Assembly: GCA_003971905.1 (NCBI GenBank)
Contig: RSEE01000055.1
Location: forward strand, 248,001-312,000
DNA length: 64,000 nucleotides
Direction: 5' to 3'
Source of the DNA: Moniliella sp. 'wahieum'
Lineage: Eukaryota; Basidiomycota; Moniliellomycetes; Moniliellales; Moniliellaceae
Within the stretch, counting starts at the first letter, position 1; each line of letters opens with the position of its first letter. The notes beneath the pieces were generated by a model. That model made no database searches, was not told the origin of the DNA, and was given only the letters and a program-made list of their open reading frames with translations. The translations under genes were made by a program, and so were the position numbers. Positions 33,827-44,581 of the stretch are shown one piece after another.

Positions 33827-34242
33827 TCATTGGTCCAGGTCCCATGCGTCCACCATTTCCACCTCAGGGCAATACACCTCCTCCACCATGTCCCATGCAT
33901 CCTGCATCTCCACCTCTGGGCAATGCACCTCCACCACCACCGGCCCATGGCGACGCTTGCGCACGGTCACGCGAGGCTCGGCCGTGTTGACATCGAACCT
34001 GGCCCGGGGCACCGCTGGCGCCAGCACCCGCTCCTCAGCCGCCTTTGGCTTCTTGCGCAGGATCGAAGGGCCTGGCTGGGCATTGCGATCGTGCCCAACT
34101 TGGAAGTTGGGATGCTCGGATGGGAATGATGGGCGCCAGCCAGTAGCGGGGGGGTGTAGTTAGATGGCAGACCCGGGCTCGTGGTCAGAGGAGAGAGGCG
34201 GAAGGTGAACTGGAACTCGGTCAGAGGCGGGAGGGGCAGCAT
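33827..34242 (-). CDS. Gene Y, copy 2
   Basis: Same start (34242) and stop (33827-33829) context as copy 1. From KKPKA through RARFDVNT to DAWDLDQ it reads in one frame. Only the 7-G run near 34147 separates the N-terminal frame. Confidence 0.55.
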
Positions 34243-34335
34243 TTCGGTACTGGGTGAGCGGTTCGAGAAGGTAGGTGGTGGGAGGGAGACAAGAAGTTTT
34301 GCACCCATCCGAGGTTACTTATGCCCCCGCCCCCG

Positions 34336-34377
34336 CCGCCGTTGGGGCAATATGAGGCATTTTTGCCCCAACGGCGG
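34336..34377. other. 15-bp-stem hairpin, unit 2
   Basis: Identical in sequence to the hairpin at 32574-32615, with the same position relative to gene Y copy 2. Confidence 0.95.
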
Positions 34378-35592
34378 GGAGCACACTGCCCTCAGGCCTC
34401 AGGCCGCGCCTCGGCTTCAGCACACTGTGCTACCTCGACTGCTCCCATGCGGCGTGACGTGTACCTCGGAGCAGGCCGGGCAGCACACTGCCCTCAAGCC
34501 TCAGGCCGCTGCCTCGGCTTCAGCACACTGTGCTACCTCGACTGCTGCCGTGCGGTGTGACATGTATCTCGGAGCAGGCCGGGTTGCACACTGCCCTCAG
34601 GCCCCAGGCCGAACCCGCAGGCCTTAACCCAGCCCCACGGTGGATAATGCCAGACGAAGACCTGAATTCCCACGGTGGCCAAACCGGCCCAGGCCGACGG
34701 ATCGTGCTCCGTCACGGCTCCACTTGGGGAGGTAGGTTGTCTCCTCCATTCTGCTTGGCCTTTGTTGATGAACGCCAGAGGTCCAACCAAAGGGTAGGCC
34801 GTGCCGTGAAGGACATGGGTACCTGGACATGGGTACCTGGCCGGAATGGAAGGGTTAGCTCGGTGGAAATACAGGAGGAGAAAAGAGATGGAACATACCT
34901 TGACCGCAACATAAAGAGAATCGTCGGTTGGCCTTTGAAGAGCGCCCATGTGGCGTCCCGACGGCCACATGCTGGCGATGAGGGATGGAGATGGAATCCA
35001 AGAGCTAAGGAGAGCCAGAGCTATGGGCCTGGATGGGCTCCTGGGGTGGAGGCCAGTGGAAGCTCGTGGAAGGTCCGCAGCTCACTGCCCCGGTGCCCTG
35101 TGTGCATCGGGCCACGTCTCCAGCGAGCTCTTTTGTCGGCGTACCGACGACCGCGCTGCGGGCTCGCATTGCACATTTCAATTCCGCGTTCCCCATGGGA
35201 TGCGGCCCATGTCACATGTCACATCCCCTGTCACAGCCCCTGCATGTCACAGCCCATGTCACAGCCCATGTCACAGCCCATTCACATGTGATCGCACGTG
35301 TCACGTCGCACTCCTAGTAGTGGGTGCGTCCCCCCTCGCATCAAGAGGTCCAGTCGAGGATGATATTCAATGCCTCCTCTCCACGCAGCTTCATCCCCAC
35401 GGGCATTCCTAGATCCCTTCTCTCCAGCGTTACTATCCACTTCATCTACCCAGACGCCCGTTTTCCATACCCTTGGCCTCACATCCTGCTATGCAATACT
35501 ATATGTCAACCACATTGTAGTTTTAAACCAATCTCATTCTTCAACGATCAACACAACAACGAAACGATGACGAAAACAAAACGAAAACAAAG

Positions 35593-36007
35593 TCATTGGT
35601 CCAGGTCCCATGCGTCCACCATTTCCACCTCAGGGCAATACACCTCCTCACCATGTCCCATGCATCCTGCATCTCCACCTCTGGGCAATGCACCTCCACC
35701 ACCACCGGCCCATGGCGACGCTTGCGCACGGTCACGCGAGGCTCGGCCGTGTTGACATCGAACCTGGCCCGGGGCACCGCTGGCGCCAGCACCCGCTCCT
35801 CAGCCGCCTTTGGCTTCTTGCGCAGGATCGAAGGGCCTGGCTGGGCATTGCGATCGTGCCCAACTTGGAAGTTGGGATGCTCGGATGGGAATGATGGGCG
35901 CCAGCCAGTAGCGGGGGGGTGTAGTTAGATGGCAGACCCGGGCTCGTGGTCAGAGGAGAGAGGCGGAAGGTGAACTGGAACTCGGTCAGAGGCGGGAGGG
36001 GCAGCAT
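35593..36007 (-). CDS. Gene Y, copy 3
   Basis: Start 36007, stop 35593-35595. As copy 2, but one base shorter near 35650, between the two CPEVEM repeats. This shifts the last segment. Confidence 0.5.
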
Positions 36008-36100
36008 TTCGGTACTGGGTGAGCGGTTCGAGAAGGTAGGTGGTGGGAGGGAGACAAGAAGTTTTGCACCCATCCGAGGTTACTTATGCCCCCGCCCCCG

Positions 36101-36142
36101 CCGCCGTTGGGGCAATATGAGGCATTTTTGCCCCAACGGCGG
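36101..36142. other. 15-bp-stem hairpin, unit 3
   Basis: Identical copy of the 32574-32615 hairpin, with the same placement relative to gene Y copy 3. Confidence 0.95.
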
Positions 36143-37351
36143 GGAGCACACTGCCCTCAGGCCTCAGGCCGCGCCTCGGCTTCAGCACACTGTGCTACCT
36201 CGACTGCTCCCATGCGGCGTGACGTGTACCTCGGAGCAGGCCGGGCAGCACACTGCCCTCAAGCCTCAGGCCGCTGCCTCGGCTTCAGCACACTGTGCTA
36301 CCTCGACTGCTGCCGTGCGGTGTGACATGTATCTCGGAGCAGGCCGGGTTGCACACTGCCCTCAGGCCCCAGGCCGAACCCGCAGGCCTTAACCCAGCCC
36401 CACGGTGGATAATGCCAGACGAAGACCTGAATTCCCACGGTGGCCAAACCGGCCCAGGCCGACGGATCGTGCTCCGTCACGGCTCCACTTGGGGAGGTAG
36501 GTTGTCTCCTCCATTCTGCTTGGCCTTTGTTGATGAACGCCAGAGGTCCAACCAAAGGGTAGGCCGTGCCGTGAAGGACATGGGTACCTGGACATGGGTA
36601 CCTGGCCGGAATGGAAGGGTTAGCTCGGTGGAAATACAGGAGGAGAAAAGAGATGGAACATACCTTGACCGCAACATAAAGAGAATCGTCGGTTGGCCTT
36701 TGAAGAGCGCCCATGTGGCGTCCCGACGGCCACATGCTGGCGATGAGGGATGGAGATGGAATCCAAGAGCTAAGGAGAGCCAGAGCTATGGGCCTGGATG
36801 GGCTCCTGGGGTGGAGGCCAGTGGAAGCTCGTGGAAGGTCCGCTCACTGCCCCGGTGCCCTGTGTGCATCGGGCCACGTCTCCAGCCGAGCTCTTTTGTC
36901 GGCGTACCGACGACCGCGCTGCGGGCTCGCATTGCACATTTCAATTCCGCGTTCCCCATGGGGATGCGGCCCATGTCACATGTCACATCCCCTGTCACAG
37001 CCCCTGCATGTCACAGCCCATGTCACAGCCCATGTCACAGCCCATTCACATGTGATCGCACGTGTCACGTCGCACTCCTAGTAGTGGGTGCGTCCCCCCT
37101 CGCATCAAGAGGTCCAGTCGAGGATGATATTCAATGCCTCCTCCACGCAGCTTCATCCCCGGGCATTCCTAGATCCCTTCTCTCCAGCGTTACTATCCAC
37201 TTCATCTACCCAGACGCCCGTTTTCCATACCCTTGGCCTCACATCCTGCTATGCAATACTATATGTCAACCACATTGTAGTTTTAAACCAATCTCATTCT
37301 TCAACGATCAACACAACAACGAAACGATGACGAAAACAAACGAAAACAAAG

Positions 37352-37767
37352 TCATTGGTCCAGGTCCCATGCGTCCACCATTTCCACCTCAGGGCAATAC
37401 ACCTCCTCCACCATGTCCCATGCATCCTGCATCTCCACCTCTGGGCAATGCACCTCCACCACCACCGGCCCATGGCGACGCTTGCGCACGGTCACGCGAG
37501 GCTCGGCCGTGTTGACATCGAACCTGGCCCGGGGCACCGCTGGCGCCAGCACCCGCTCTCAGCCGCCTTTGGCTTCTTGCGCAGGATCGAAGGGCCTGGC
37601 TGGGCATTGCGATCGTGCCCAACTTGGAAGTTGGGATGCTCGGATGGGAATGATGGGCGCCAGCCAGTAGCGGGGGGGGTGTAGTTAGATGGCAGACCCG
37701 GGCTCGTGGTCAGAGGAGAGAGGCGGAAGGTGAACTGGAACTCGGTCAGAGGCGGGAGGGGCAGCAT
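37352..37767 (-). CDS. Gene Y, copy 4
   Basis: Start 37767, stop 37352-37354. This copy has eight G near 37672 instead of seven, which keeps the N-terminal half in frame through NYTPPATGWRPSFPSEHPNF to RKKPKAAE. It lacks one base near 37557 relative to copies 2 and 3. Each copy is thus disturbed at a different spot, suggesting sequencing indels in an intact gene of about 138 residues. Confidence 0.58.
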
Positions 37768-37860
37768 TTCGGTACTGGGTGAGCGGTTCGAGAAGGTAGG
37801 TGGTGGGAGGGAGACAAGAAGTTTTGCACCCATCCGAGGTTACTTATGCCCCCGCCCCCG

Positions 37861-37902
37861 CCGCCGTTGGGGCAATATGAGGCATTTTTGCCCCAACGGC
37901 GG
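37861..37902. other. 15-bp-stem hairpin, unit 4
   Basis: Identical copy of the 32574-32615 hairpin, upstream of gene Y copy 4. Confidence 0.95.
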
Positions 37903-39080
37903 GGAGCACACTGCCCTCAGGCCTCAGGCCGCCTCGGCTTCAGCACACTGTGCTACCTCGACTGCTCCCATGCGGCGTGACGTGTACCTCGGAGCAGGCC
38001 GGGCAGCACACTGCCCTCAAGCCTCAGGCCGCTGCTCTCGGCTTCAGCACACTGTGCTACCTCGACTGCTGCCGTGCGGTGTGACATGTATCTCGGAGCA
38101 GGCCGGGTTGCACACTGCCCTCAGGCCCCAGGCCGAACCCGCAGGCCTTAACCCAGCCCCACGGTGGATAATGCCAGACGAAGACCTGAATTCCCACGGT
38201 GGCCAAACCGGCCCAGGCCGACGGATCGTGCTCCGTCACGGCTCCACTTGGGGAGGTAGGTTGTCTCCTCCATTCTGCTTGGCCTTTGTTGATGAACGCC
38301 AGAGGTCCAACCAAAGGGTAGGCCGTGCCGTGAAGGACATGGGTACCTGGACATGGGTACCTGGCCGGAATGGAAGGGTTAGCTCGGTGGAAATACAGGA
38401 GGAGAAAAGAGATGGAACATACCTTGACCGCAACATAAAGAGAATCGTCGGTTGGCCTTTGAAGAGCGCCCATGTGGCGTCCCGACGGCCACATGCTGGC
38501 GATGAGGGATGGAGATGGAATCCAAGAGCTAAGGAGAGCCAGAGCTATGGGCCTGGATGGGCTCCTGGGGTGGAGGCCAGTGGAAGCTCGTGGAAGGTCC
38601 GCAGCTCACTGCCCCGGTGCCCTGTGTGCATCGGGCCACGTCTCCAGCCGAGCTCTTTTGTCGGCGTACCGACGACCGCGCTGCGGGCTCGCATTGCACA
38701 TTTCAACTCCGCGTTCCCATGGGGATGCGGCCCATGTCACATGTCACATCCCCTGTCACATCCCCTGTCACAGCTATGTCACAGTCCATGTCACAGCCCA
38801 TTCACATGTGATCGCACGTGTCACGTCGCACTCCTAGTAGTGGGTGCGTCCCCCCTCGCATCAAGAGGTCCAGTCGAGGATGATATTCAATGCCTCCTCT
38901 CCACGCAGCTTCATCCCCCGGGCATTCCTAGATCCCTTCTCTCCAGCGTTACTATCCACTTCATCTACCCAGACGCCCGTTTTCCATACCCTTGGCCTCA
39001 CTCTGCTATGCAATACTATATGTCAACCACATTGTATTTTAAACCAATCTCATTCTTCAACGATCAACACCTTGCGGGCG

Positions 39081-39251
39081 AGTGGCCAGACGCCGGGGAG
39101 AATTCATCCTGGGCCCATGTGACACCATCCATCACCGGTCACATCATCCGTCACAGGCCCAGCAGACAGACAGTGGCGAGACGCCGGGGAGAATTCATCC
39201 TGGGCCCCATGTGACACCATCCATCATCGGTCACATCATCCGTCACAGGCC
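39081..39251 (+). repeat. Tandem duplication of about 80 bp, period about 92 bp
   Basis: 39081-39160 and 39173-39251 share GACGCCGGGGAGAATTCATC, CCATGTGACACCATCCATCA, TCACATCATCCGTCACAGGC and more. They differ by a few substitutions and one extra C. Sits at the right edge of the 1.76-kb array. Confidence 0.9.
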
Positions 39252-39289
39252 ACTCCGCATCCCAGCAGCCAGGCGTGTGCGATAAAGGG

Positions 39290-39600
39290 CGCAAAAACAC
39301 TTTCATCTTGTCCATCCTCATTGGAAGTGGCTCAGATGCATCCTCTCGTCCTGTGCCAGCTGGGACGCCCACCGCTGCCCAACCCCGCACCGCTCGTGCG
39401 CGCCTGGGCGGTGCCATTGGCGCCGTCGTCGTCCGCAATAAGCTGTACGCAGCTGCAACCGACTGGCTCGACACCACCCCGGCCGCCTGGCTCCTCCAGT
39501 TCTTGCCGAATCCGACCCGCAACCCTCCTCTTTTGACCTCAGGCCTTCCGCTGCCGCAGCCGACGAAACGTAGACCGTGCCGCCAAGGACCAAAGAACAC
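39290..39600 (+). other. Stop-free region, unidentified
   Basis: The plus strand reads without stops through RTARARLGGAIGAVVVRNKL and ATDWLDTTPAAWLLQFLP, with strong C/G at third positions, which resembles an exon. No family recognised, and no matching sequence was seen in the left flank. Confidence 0.25.
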
Positions 39601-41240
39601 TCCCCATTGCACTGGCCAAGCGACGGTCATCTTGGCAATCAGGAAGAAGGCCACTGTTCAATGGAAGGGTTAGATCAGTGGGAACAATACAGGAGGAGAG
39701 GGGAGATGAAACATACCTTGACCGCAACATAAGGAGAATCGTGGGTTGGCCTTTGAAGAGCGCCCATGTTCTGCGACGAACATGTATGCGCCCCAGTACC
39801 GACACAATGCCCATGTCCCCACCGTGAACCGAGACTGAATGTGGGCCGGCTCGCATCGACTGGTTCCGGTCACCATTCTTCTGGTGGTCGCCAGCACTGA
39901 CGCGGCTCGCAATGGCTTGCCCCACCTCCGCCAATCATCCGTGTGCCCTGGCACTTCGATGAGCGCCAATGCCGCCAATCCCACGGTGGCCAAACCGGCT
40001 CAGACCGACGGATCGTGCGCCGTCGCGGCTCACTTGTGGAGATACATTTTCTCCTCCGTTCTGCTTGGCCTTTGTTGTGAACGCCATAGGACCAATTGCA
40101 GGGTAGGGCGTGCCTTTAAGGCCAAAGAATATGCTCCCCAATAGCCCGGGCCAAGCGACGGACATACTTGGCAATCAAGAATAAGGGAAGGCCACTGTTC
40201 AATGGAAGGGTTAGATCAGTGGACAGGAGGAGAGGAGAGATGGAAACATACCTTGACCGCAACATAAGAGAAGCGGGGGTTGGCGTTTGATGAGCGCACA
40301 CGTTCTTTGACGAACATGTATGCGCCCCAGTAACCGACACAATGTCCATGCCCCCACCGTCAACCGAGACTGAATGGGCCTGCTCGCACAGACTGGGTCC
40401 GGTCACTCCTCTTCGGCGGTCGCCAGCATTGAAACGGCTCGCATTGGCACCTTGCCTCGTCCCCAACAGATCGTCCCACGAAGTGGTTCGTGCCACCTCA
40501 CCCCTCTGCCATCCCCAAATGCGATCGACACCGGCTCGGTCGGGTCCTGTCGTGGCGTCTCGTAATACCAAACGGGTTCCCATCCCAAGAAACGCCGGGC
40601 GGGCCTCCCGCCGGGCACCCAACGCTGATGACCAGAGGCCGGGCATTCTCTTTTCAGACTCCCTGCGGGACAATGCCTCCCTTGATGATTGACGGCTTTG
40701 GCCAATGTCCCTTCAGTTCTTCTCAGGCCTGCAGTTCCGATGTTTCTCCCTGTTTCCTTGTTCCGCACTTAGCCCCTGGTGGCGACTCGCTGCTTGATGT
40801 TCCTCTGTAGGCCTTGCTGCTTGGCTTAGACCACCACACCACCAATGCGATGGCATCACCCTCGGGTACCATCTCGACTCTGGTATCGTCAGTGGACTTC
40901 GGCCTTGTGGTAGTTTGAAAGGGGGCTTGGTGATTCGCCGGCAACTGGGATGGGGCCTTCATCCGTCGTTGCCGTTTGACCCAGGAGAATCGGCGAGGCA
41001 AGCGGCCATGCAGGGTCCGGCCAAGAAAGCGGCGCGTGGCTTCTCATCCGCATCGGTCGCACATTCCATCACCAAGTCGTTCCGCGAGCGGTGATGGTGG
41101 TGGCAATGGCGCGAGTGTTGGGCATGGCAGCAGAAGCGAGCCAGTCTCTCCGGCCGCGCTCTTTTGTCGGCGGCCACTTGCATATTGCAGCTGCGGGCCC
41201 CCATTACACATTTCAACCTGGGGGATGCGTCGCATGCCAC
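39601..41240. repeat. Right flank of the array, with two gene X fragments
   Basis: From 39850 to 41160 it follows the order of the left flank (30190-31596). Two gene X introns are present, 39716-39654 (63 nt) and 40251-40195 (57 nt), so the element is partly duplicated here. 41158-41280 is a diverged version of the left edge of an array unit (GCTCTTTTGTCGGCG, later CCATTACACATTTCAA). More diverged than the array units. Confidence 0.75.
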
Positions 41241-41490
41241 ATGTCCACAGCCCCTGTCACCTTGACAATGTCACAGCTCATACTAACACGCCAGCGAAGA
41301 AACATGACGGTGGCGGAATGAGCATGTGGGCAAGATCGAGGAAGGGAGAGGAAAAGGGATACTGATTGTTACCTTGAAAGTGGGAACGATGGTTCTTTTA
41401 TGCGATGCGCATCAAATGGGATTCCCGGCGAGAGGGCGCAAGTAATTATACCAGTAGACTATAGTGTACTAAGAGATCATGATACAGGAA

Positions 41491-41592
41491 ACCCCGCATG
41501 ACCCCCACCAAGCTGGGACAAACCCCCGCATGGACCCCAACCCAAGCTGGGACAAACCCCCGCATGACCCCCCAAGCTGGGACAAACCCCGG
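41491..41592 (+). repeat. Minisatellite, three units of about 30-37 bp
   Basis: Three units of CCCCGCATG(g)ACCCC...CAAGCTGGGACAAA differing in the length of the C-run between GCATGA and AAGCTGGG. Confidence 0.92.
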
Positions 41593-41821
41593 CAAGAGAT
41601 TTAGTCATATTGAATGAAGAGCTCATCGGTTTTTGGAGGGGGGCAAGCATTCATAGTCTATCACAACGCCTACGCATCGAATTTCTAAATGGCCCATCAA
41701 CATCATTGATGGGCGCAGACTAATAGAAGTGAAAAAAAGTTGTTTCGCCGTAGCATGGGTTAAACCGCATGGCAAACGAAGAATTGGGGAAGAGTACAAT
41801 GTCTTGAGCCGAGACATTGTC

Positions 41822-42390
41822 TTAGCAGAAGGTATCTGGATACCAGCTCTGCAGCGCTGCACTGGACAGGGGTGCCGCGGAGGTGGCAGAGCCAAGGAAA
41901 GCACCAGGGCAAGCAGAAGCGCTATCGCCAGTGCAGGGGCCGGGGGCAGCCGCGGTGCAAGAGCCGGTAAAGGCAAAGTCCATGTTGTATTTGAACTGGT
42001 GGTTGCCCAGGCCCGGTCCGTCCAGAAGAGTGTAGTCCGCAGCGTTCTGAGTGTTGGCGGGGTCGCTGGGGTCGGTCAGGGTGAACTCCACCGCACCGCA
42101 GTTAACGGCGCTAGACTCGCACCCGTATGAGCCGCCTTGGATCCAAGCGATACCGCCGAGCACTTGACCGTTGATGGTAGTCGACCCTGCGGGTTGCTGT
42201 TCCCCTGGTACAGGAACACAGCTTCGCCTTGGCCGCAGTTGTTGATCAGCTATTATAGGTAGCGTATAAGTCAGAAAGTGTGATGGAGGGTGCGGCGAGG
42301 GCGGGGGGGGGGACGTACCTGCACTGAGTGCGACTCAGCACGGGCCAAGCCAACGGCCATAAGGGCAGCAAGAGTGATAGCAAAGCGCAT
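41822..42390 (-). CDS. Secreted thaumatin-like / glycopeptide protein
   Basis: Exon 1 is 42390-42319 (24 codons, signal peptide MRFAITLAALMAVGLARAES). A 69-nt intron 42318-42250 (donor GTACGT, acceptor AATAG) follows, then exon 2 from 42249. The mature part opens VQLINNCGQGEAVFLYQGNS, has GGIAWIQGGSYGCES and VEFTLTDP, and ends in a Cys-containing tail TFC at the stop 41822-41824. This is the disulphide-rich beta-sandwich pattern of small fungal thaumatin-like or glycopeptide proteins. One base is missing in the G-run after NSNPQG (about 42190) and the last dozen codons also shift. Likely an apoplastic or wall protein. Confidence 0.78.
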
Positions 42391-42492
42391 GTGATGGTGA
42401 TGGTGGAGGCTTGTAGTGGGGAAAGTAAAAGGTTTATGGAGGTGTCAGGATGGGGTGGGGTGTAGGATGTGGAACGATGGCATATTACTGGG

Positions 42493-42500
42493 CTTATATA
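42493..42500 (-). promoter_or_regulatory. TATA element of the thaumatin-like gene at 42390
   Basis: TATATAAG on the minus strand, about 103 bp upstream of the start codon. Confidence 0.6.
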
Positions 42501-44308
42501 CTCGACGTTCTTATGGGAACAATAGTGACTTCAGTCGTCTTGTTTTTTTTCCCCAATAAACGCGAGAGGTAGCGGCAGGAACCAGAACGAAGGAGGCTCT
42601 TCAGCGGGAGAAATGGCTGCGGGGGACCTTTTTGATGTTGCCGGACTCCCACCGTCAAGCGCAGCTGACACGGTTCTGTGACCTTGAGGGGGACCCGGGT
42701 TGGGAAGAGAGCTGATGCCAGTTACCTAGAGGGTTACTTTCTCCTCTACGTCATTTCACACGTGTGCTAAGAACTCGCCAAAAGAGGAGTGTTGTTGTAA
42801 GTCTCGCGCGCCGCGCGAACAGCAAGCGGCTAAACCGAAATGAGTATAACATGGCCCGTGCAACTCCAGGGACAATGAGGTGTAAATCGGATTTCCACCA
42901 AAAATTAAAGGGTGAAGCATGGCCACCATGCAATACTGGTCATCGATGAGAAAACGAGATTGCTACAATCAATGAAGGGGTGGGGTTTTGCTCGTCTACC
43001 ACGGGATCCCGAGGGGCCTAAGATATGAGACCTAAAGCGTAATGGCCCTCGACTACTTAGATGGTTGCCCTGGAGGGTGGAAAGAGAAACAAGTATACGT
43101 AGTGGGGAATCACAATATGGAATCTGATGGGGTAGCTGTGCTGCGGACAAGTGTTGCGCTGGGCGAGACAATAATGTGGCTTCTCTTGTTGGCAGAGGAC
43201 CCACGTTCGCTTCCTGTTGGGGGTAAGGCCGGTAATGCATAATGATCAATTATATCTATGAGAGAGGACCGTGCAGGCCAGAGTTTCTGAAGCGAGGTGG
43301 GGATATTCAATCTGCTCCCCGCTCGATCGCCAGAGCAGAAGGTGGTTTGGCTGAACCCCCCAACCCCCACACTTTGCATTATCTGCGCATATTCGCCTCC
43401 ACACTTGCTGGCGCGTTTTGTCCCACCCAATCGCCCCCTTACAGTTTTACAGTTTGGCCGCAGTCATCTTTACATACATACTGGCATTGGTCCGCCTCGC
43501 CCAAAACTAAAGCGTCGCCACGAAAACCCCTTCGCGCGCGCAAACTTAGTGGCTATTACGCCGTGTATGTTCTTGCCGCGGATTCTTGAAGCTTGAGCAT
43601 ATTATTTACTTTCTCCCTTCCCCGCAGCAATAGAATGGAAGGGTTGTCGAAAGCCGTAGAAGAGCCTTGTTTTGCTTCTAATAGAATACCTTCGAGAGAG
43701 GTCTTTGGAATGTCAATAACACGTTGACGAGCCCCTGTCGGTGCGAATGAGTGGATCGACTTGGGGAGAGTTACGTGCAGGATGACCGGCGACAAAAGGA
43801 GGGCAAGGCCGCAGTGCAGCTAATGAAGCTTTTGACGCTACTAGTGACTATAATAGCGACGTGCATGTGTCACAATGTGGCATGCGACATCCCTGCTGTG
43901 ATAGACTATCTCCTTGTTCGCGCTGGCGAGTTAAGCTTTTATTGCACGGGCTTGTCCTGTGAAAGACGGCAATATGTAGCCCCAGTATGGCCGACAGGGT
44001 GCGTACGGCACACATATAACCTGGTTCAACTGTCCGCACCGCCCACCCTGCTCGCACACTATGTGCAGCCCATCCGAACAAATCTCAGGCCGGAGATTCC
44101 CACAGCAGCTCTCGGCACCGCGGCACCCCGCATCCCCTCCTCGATCCTACCAAAAAGCTTTACGCTTGCGGCGAATTGCACCGGCGTGCGTTGGGCGACC
44201 ATGTATCTACGTAGCAGCTGCAGCGTACCAAGCCTTGCCGATCCGGCACTAAGCTTTAATCTTTTTATGTGTTAAGCTTTATATGTGTTTAACGTTTAAT
44301 TAAGTTGC

Positions 44309-44328
44309 AACGTTCAACACGTTCAACG
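44309..44328 (+). repeat. AACGTTC-type short repeat
   Basis: AACGTTC, then AACACGTTC, then AACG. The palindromic core AACGTT plus C fits the 7-bp pattern seen elsewhere, with one two-base insertion. Neighbouring TTAACGTTTAA and two TTAAGCTTTA-like words add to the palindrome density here (44250-44300). Confidence 0.55.
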
Positions 44329-44581
44329 CATACTAAAAAGGCAGCACATCTCATTAGCCCGCACAGTTGCTCAAGGTGCTCAATGTTGGGAAAGAAAGAA
44401 AGCGGTTAAAACAAGGAGCGGAGTGTTTCGTTCCAGAGGGGAGGCGCACCACGCGCTCACACGTTAGATCGCATACACACAACGTAGCTCGCACACTCTT
44501 AATCACGGCGTCGACCAGGGGTAATCGACAATCGTTGATCAGGAGAAACGATATACACGGTGTGCAGCGCGCGAGAGAGAG

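Larger units (their letters stand above)
31597..39069. repeat. Tandem array of about 1.76-kb direct repeats
   Basis: Five occurrences of the marker ATGATATTCA start at 31841, 33595, 35360, 37124 and 38880, spaced 1754, 1765, 1764 and 1756 bp. Units 2-4 are almost identical, differing mainly by 1-4 base indels, so the amplification is recent or being homogenised. Unit 1 joins the left flank at about 31597. The fifth unit is partial and ends near 39069, where GATCAACAC runs into unrelated sequence. Each full unit contains a CATGTCACAGCC short-repeat cluster, gene Y (minus), a hairpin, a 102-bp sub-repeat and a gene X fragment (minus). Long frames across the array on the plus strand result from GC-rich composition. 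Confidence 0.97.
42391..44581. other. Intergenic, no gene recognised
   Basis: Apart from the TATA element and the AACGTTC-type repeat at 44309-44328, nothing could be supported. Short frames of 60-175 codons lack motifs. Confidence 0.4.

Noticed and set aside
36295-37515. A 406-codon plus-strand frame in unit 3
   Set aside because: Same reason as the 502-codon frame. It reads the CATGTCACAGCC repeats as low-complexity protein and opposes gene Y.
31597-39069. CRISPR-like array of direct repeats
   Set aside because: Units are 1.76 kb with genes inside, in a eukaryotic context, with no short repeats separated by unique spacers.
37706-39214. A 502-codon plus-strand open frame across array units
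   Set aside because: It runs through the hairpin, the sub-repeat and the antisense of gene X. It is closed in other units by small indels and has no motif. Its length results from GC-rich, stop-poor composition.
30000-41300. LTR or other retroelement as the source of the repeat domain
   Set aside because: No terminal repeat pair with primer-binding site, and no reverse transcriptase, integrase or gag-like motif in any frame I read. The flanking repeats bracket an array rather than an element body.
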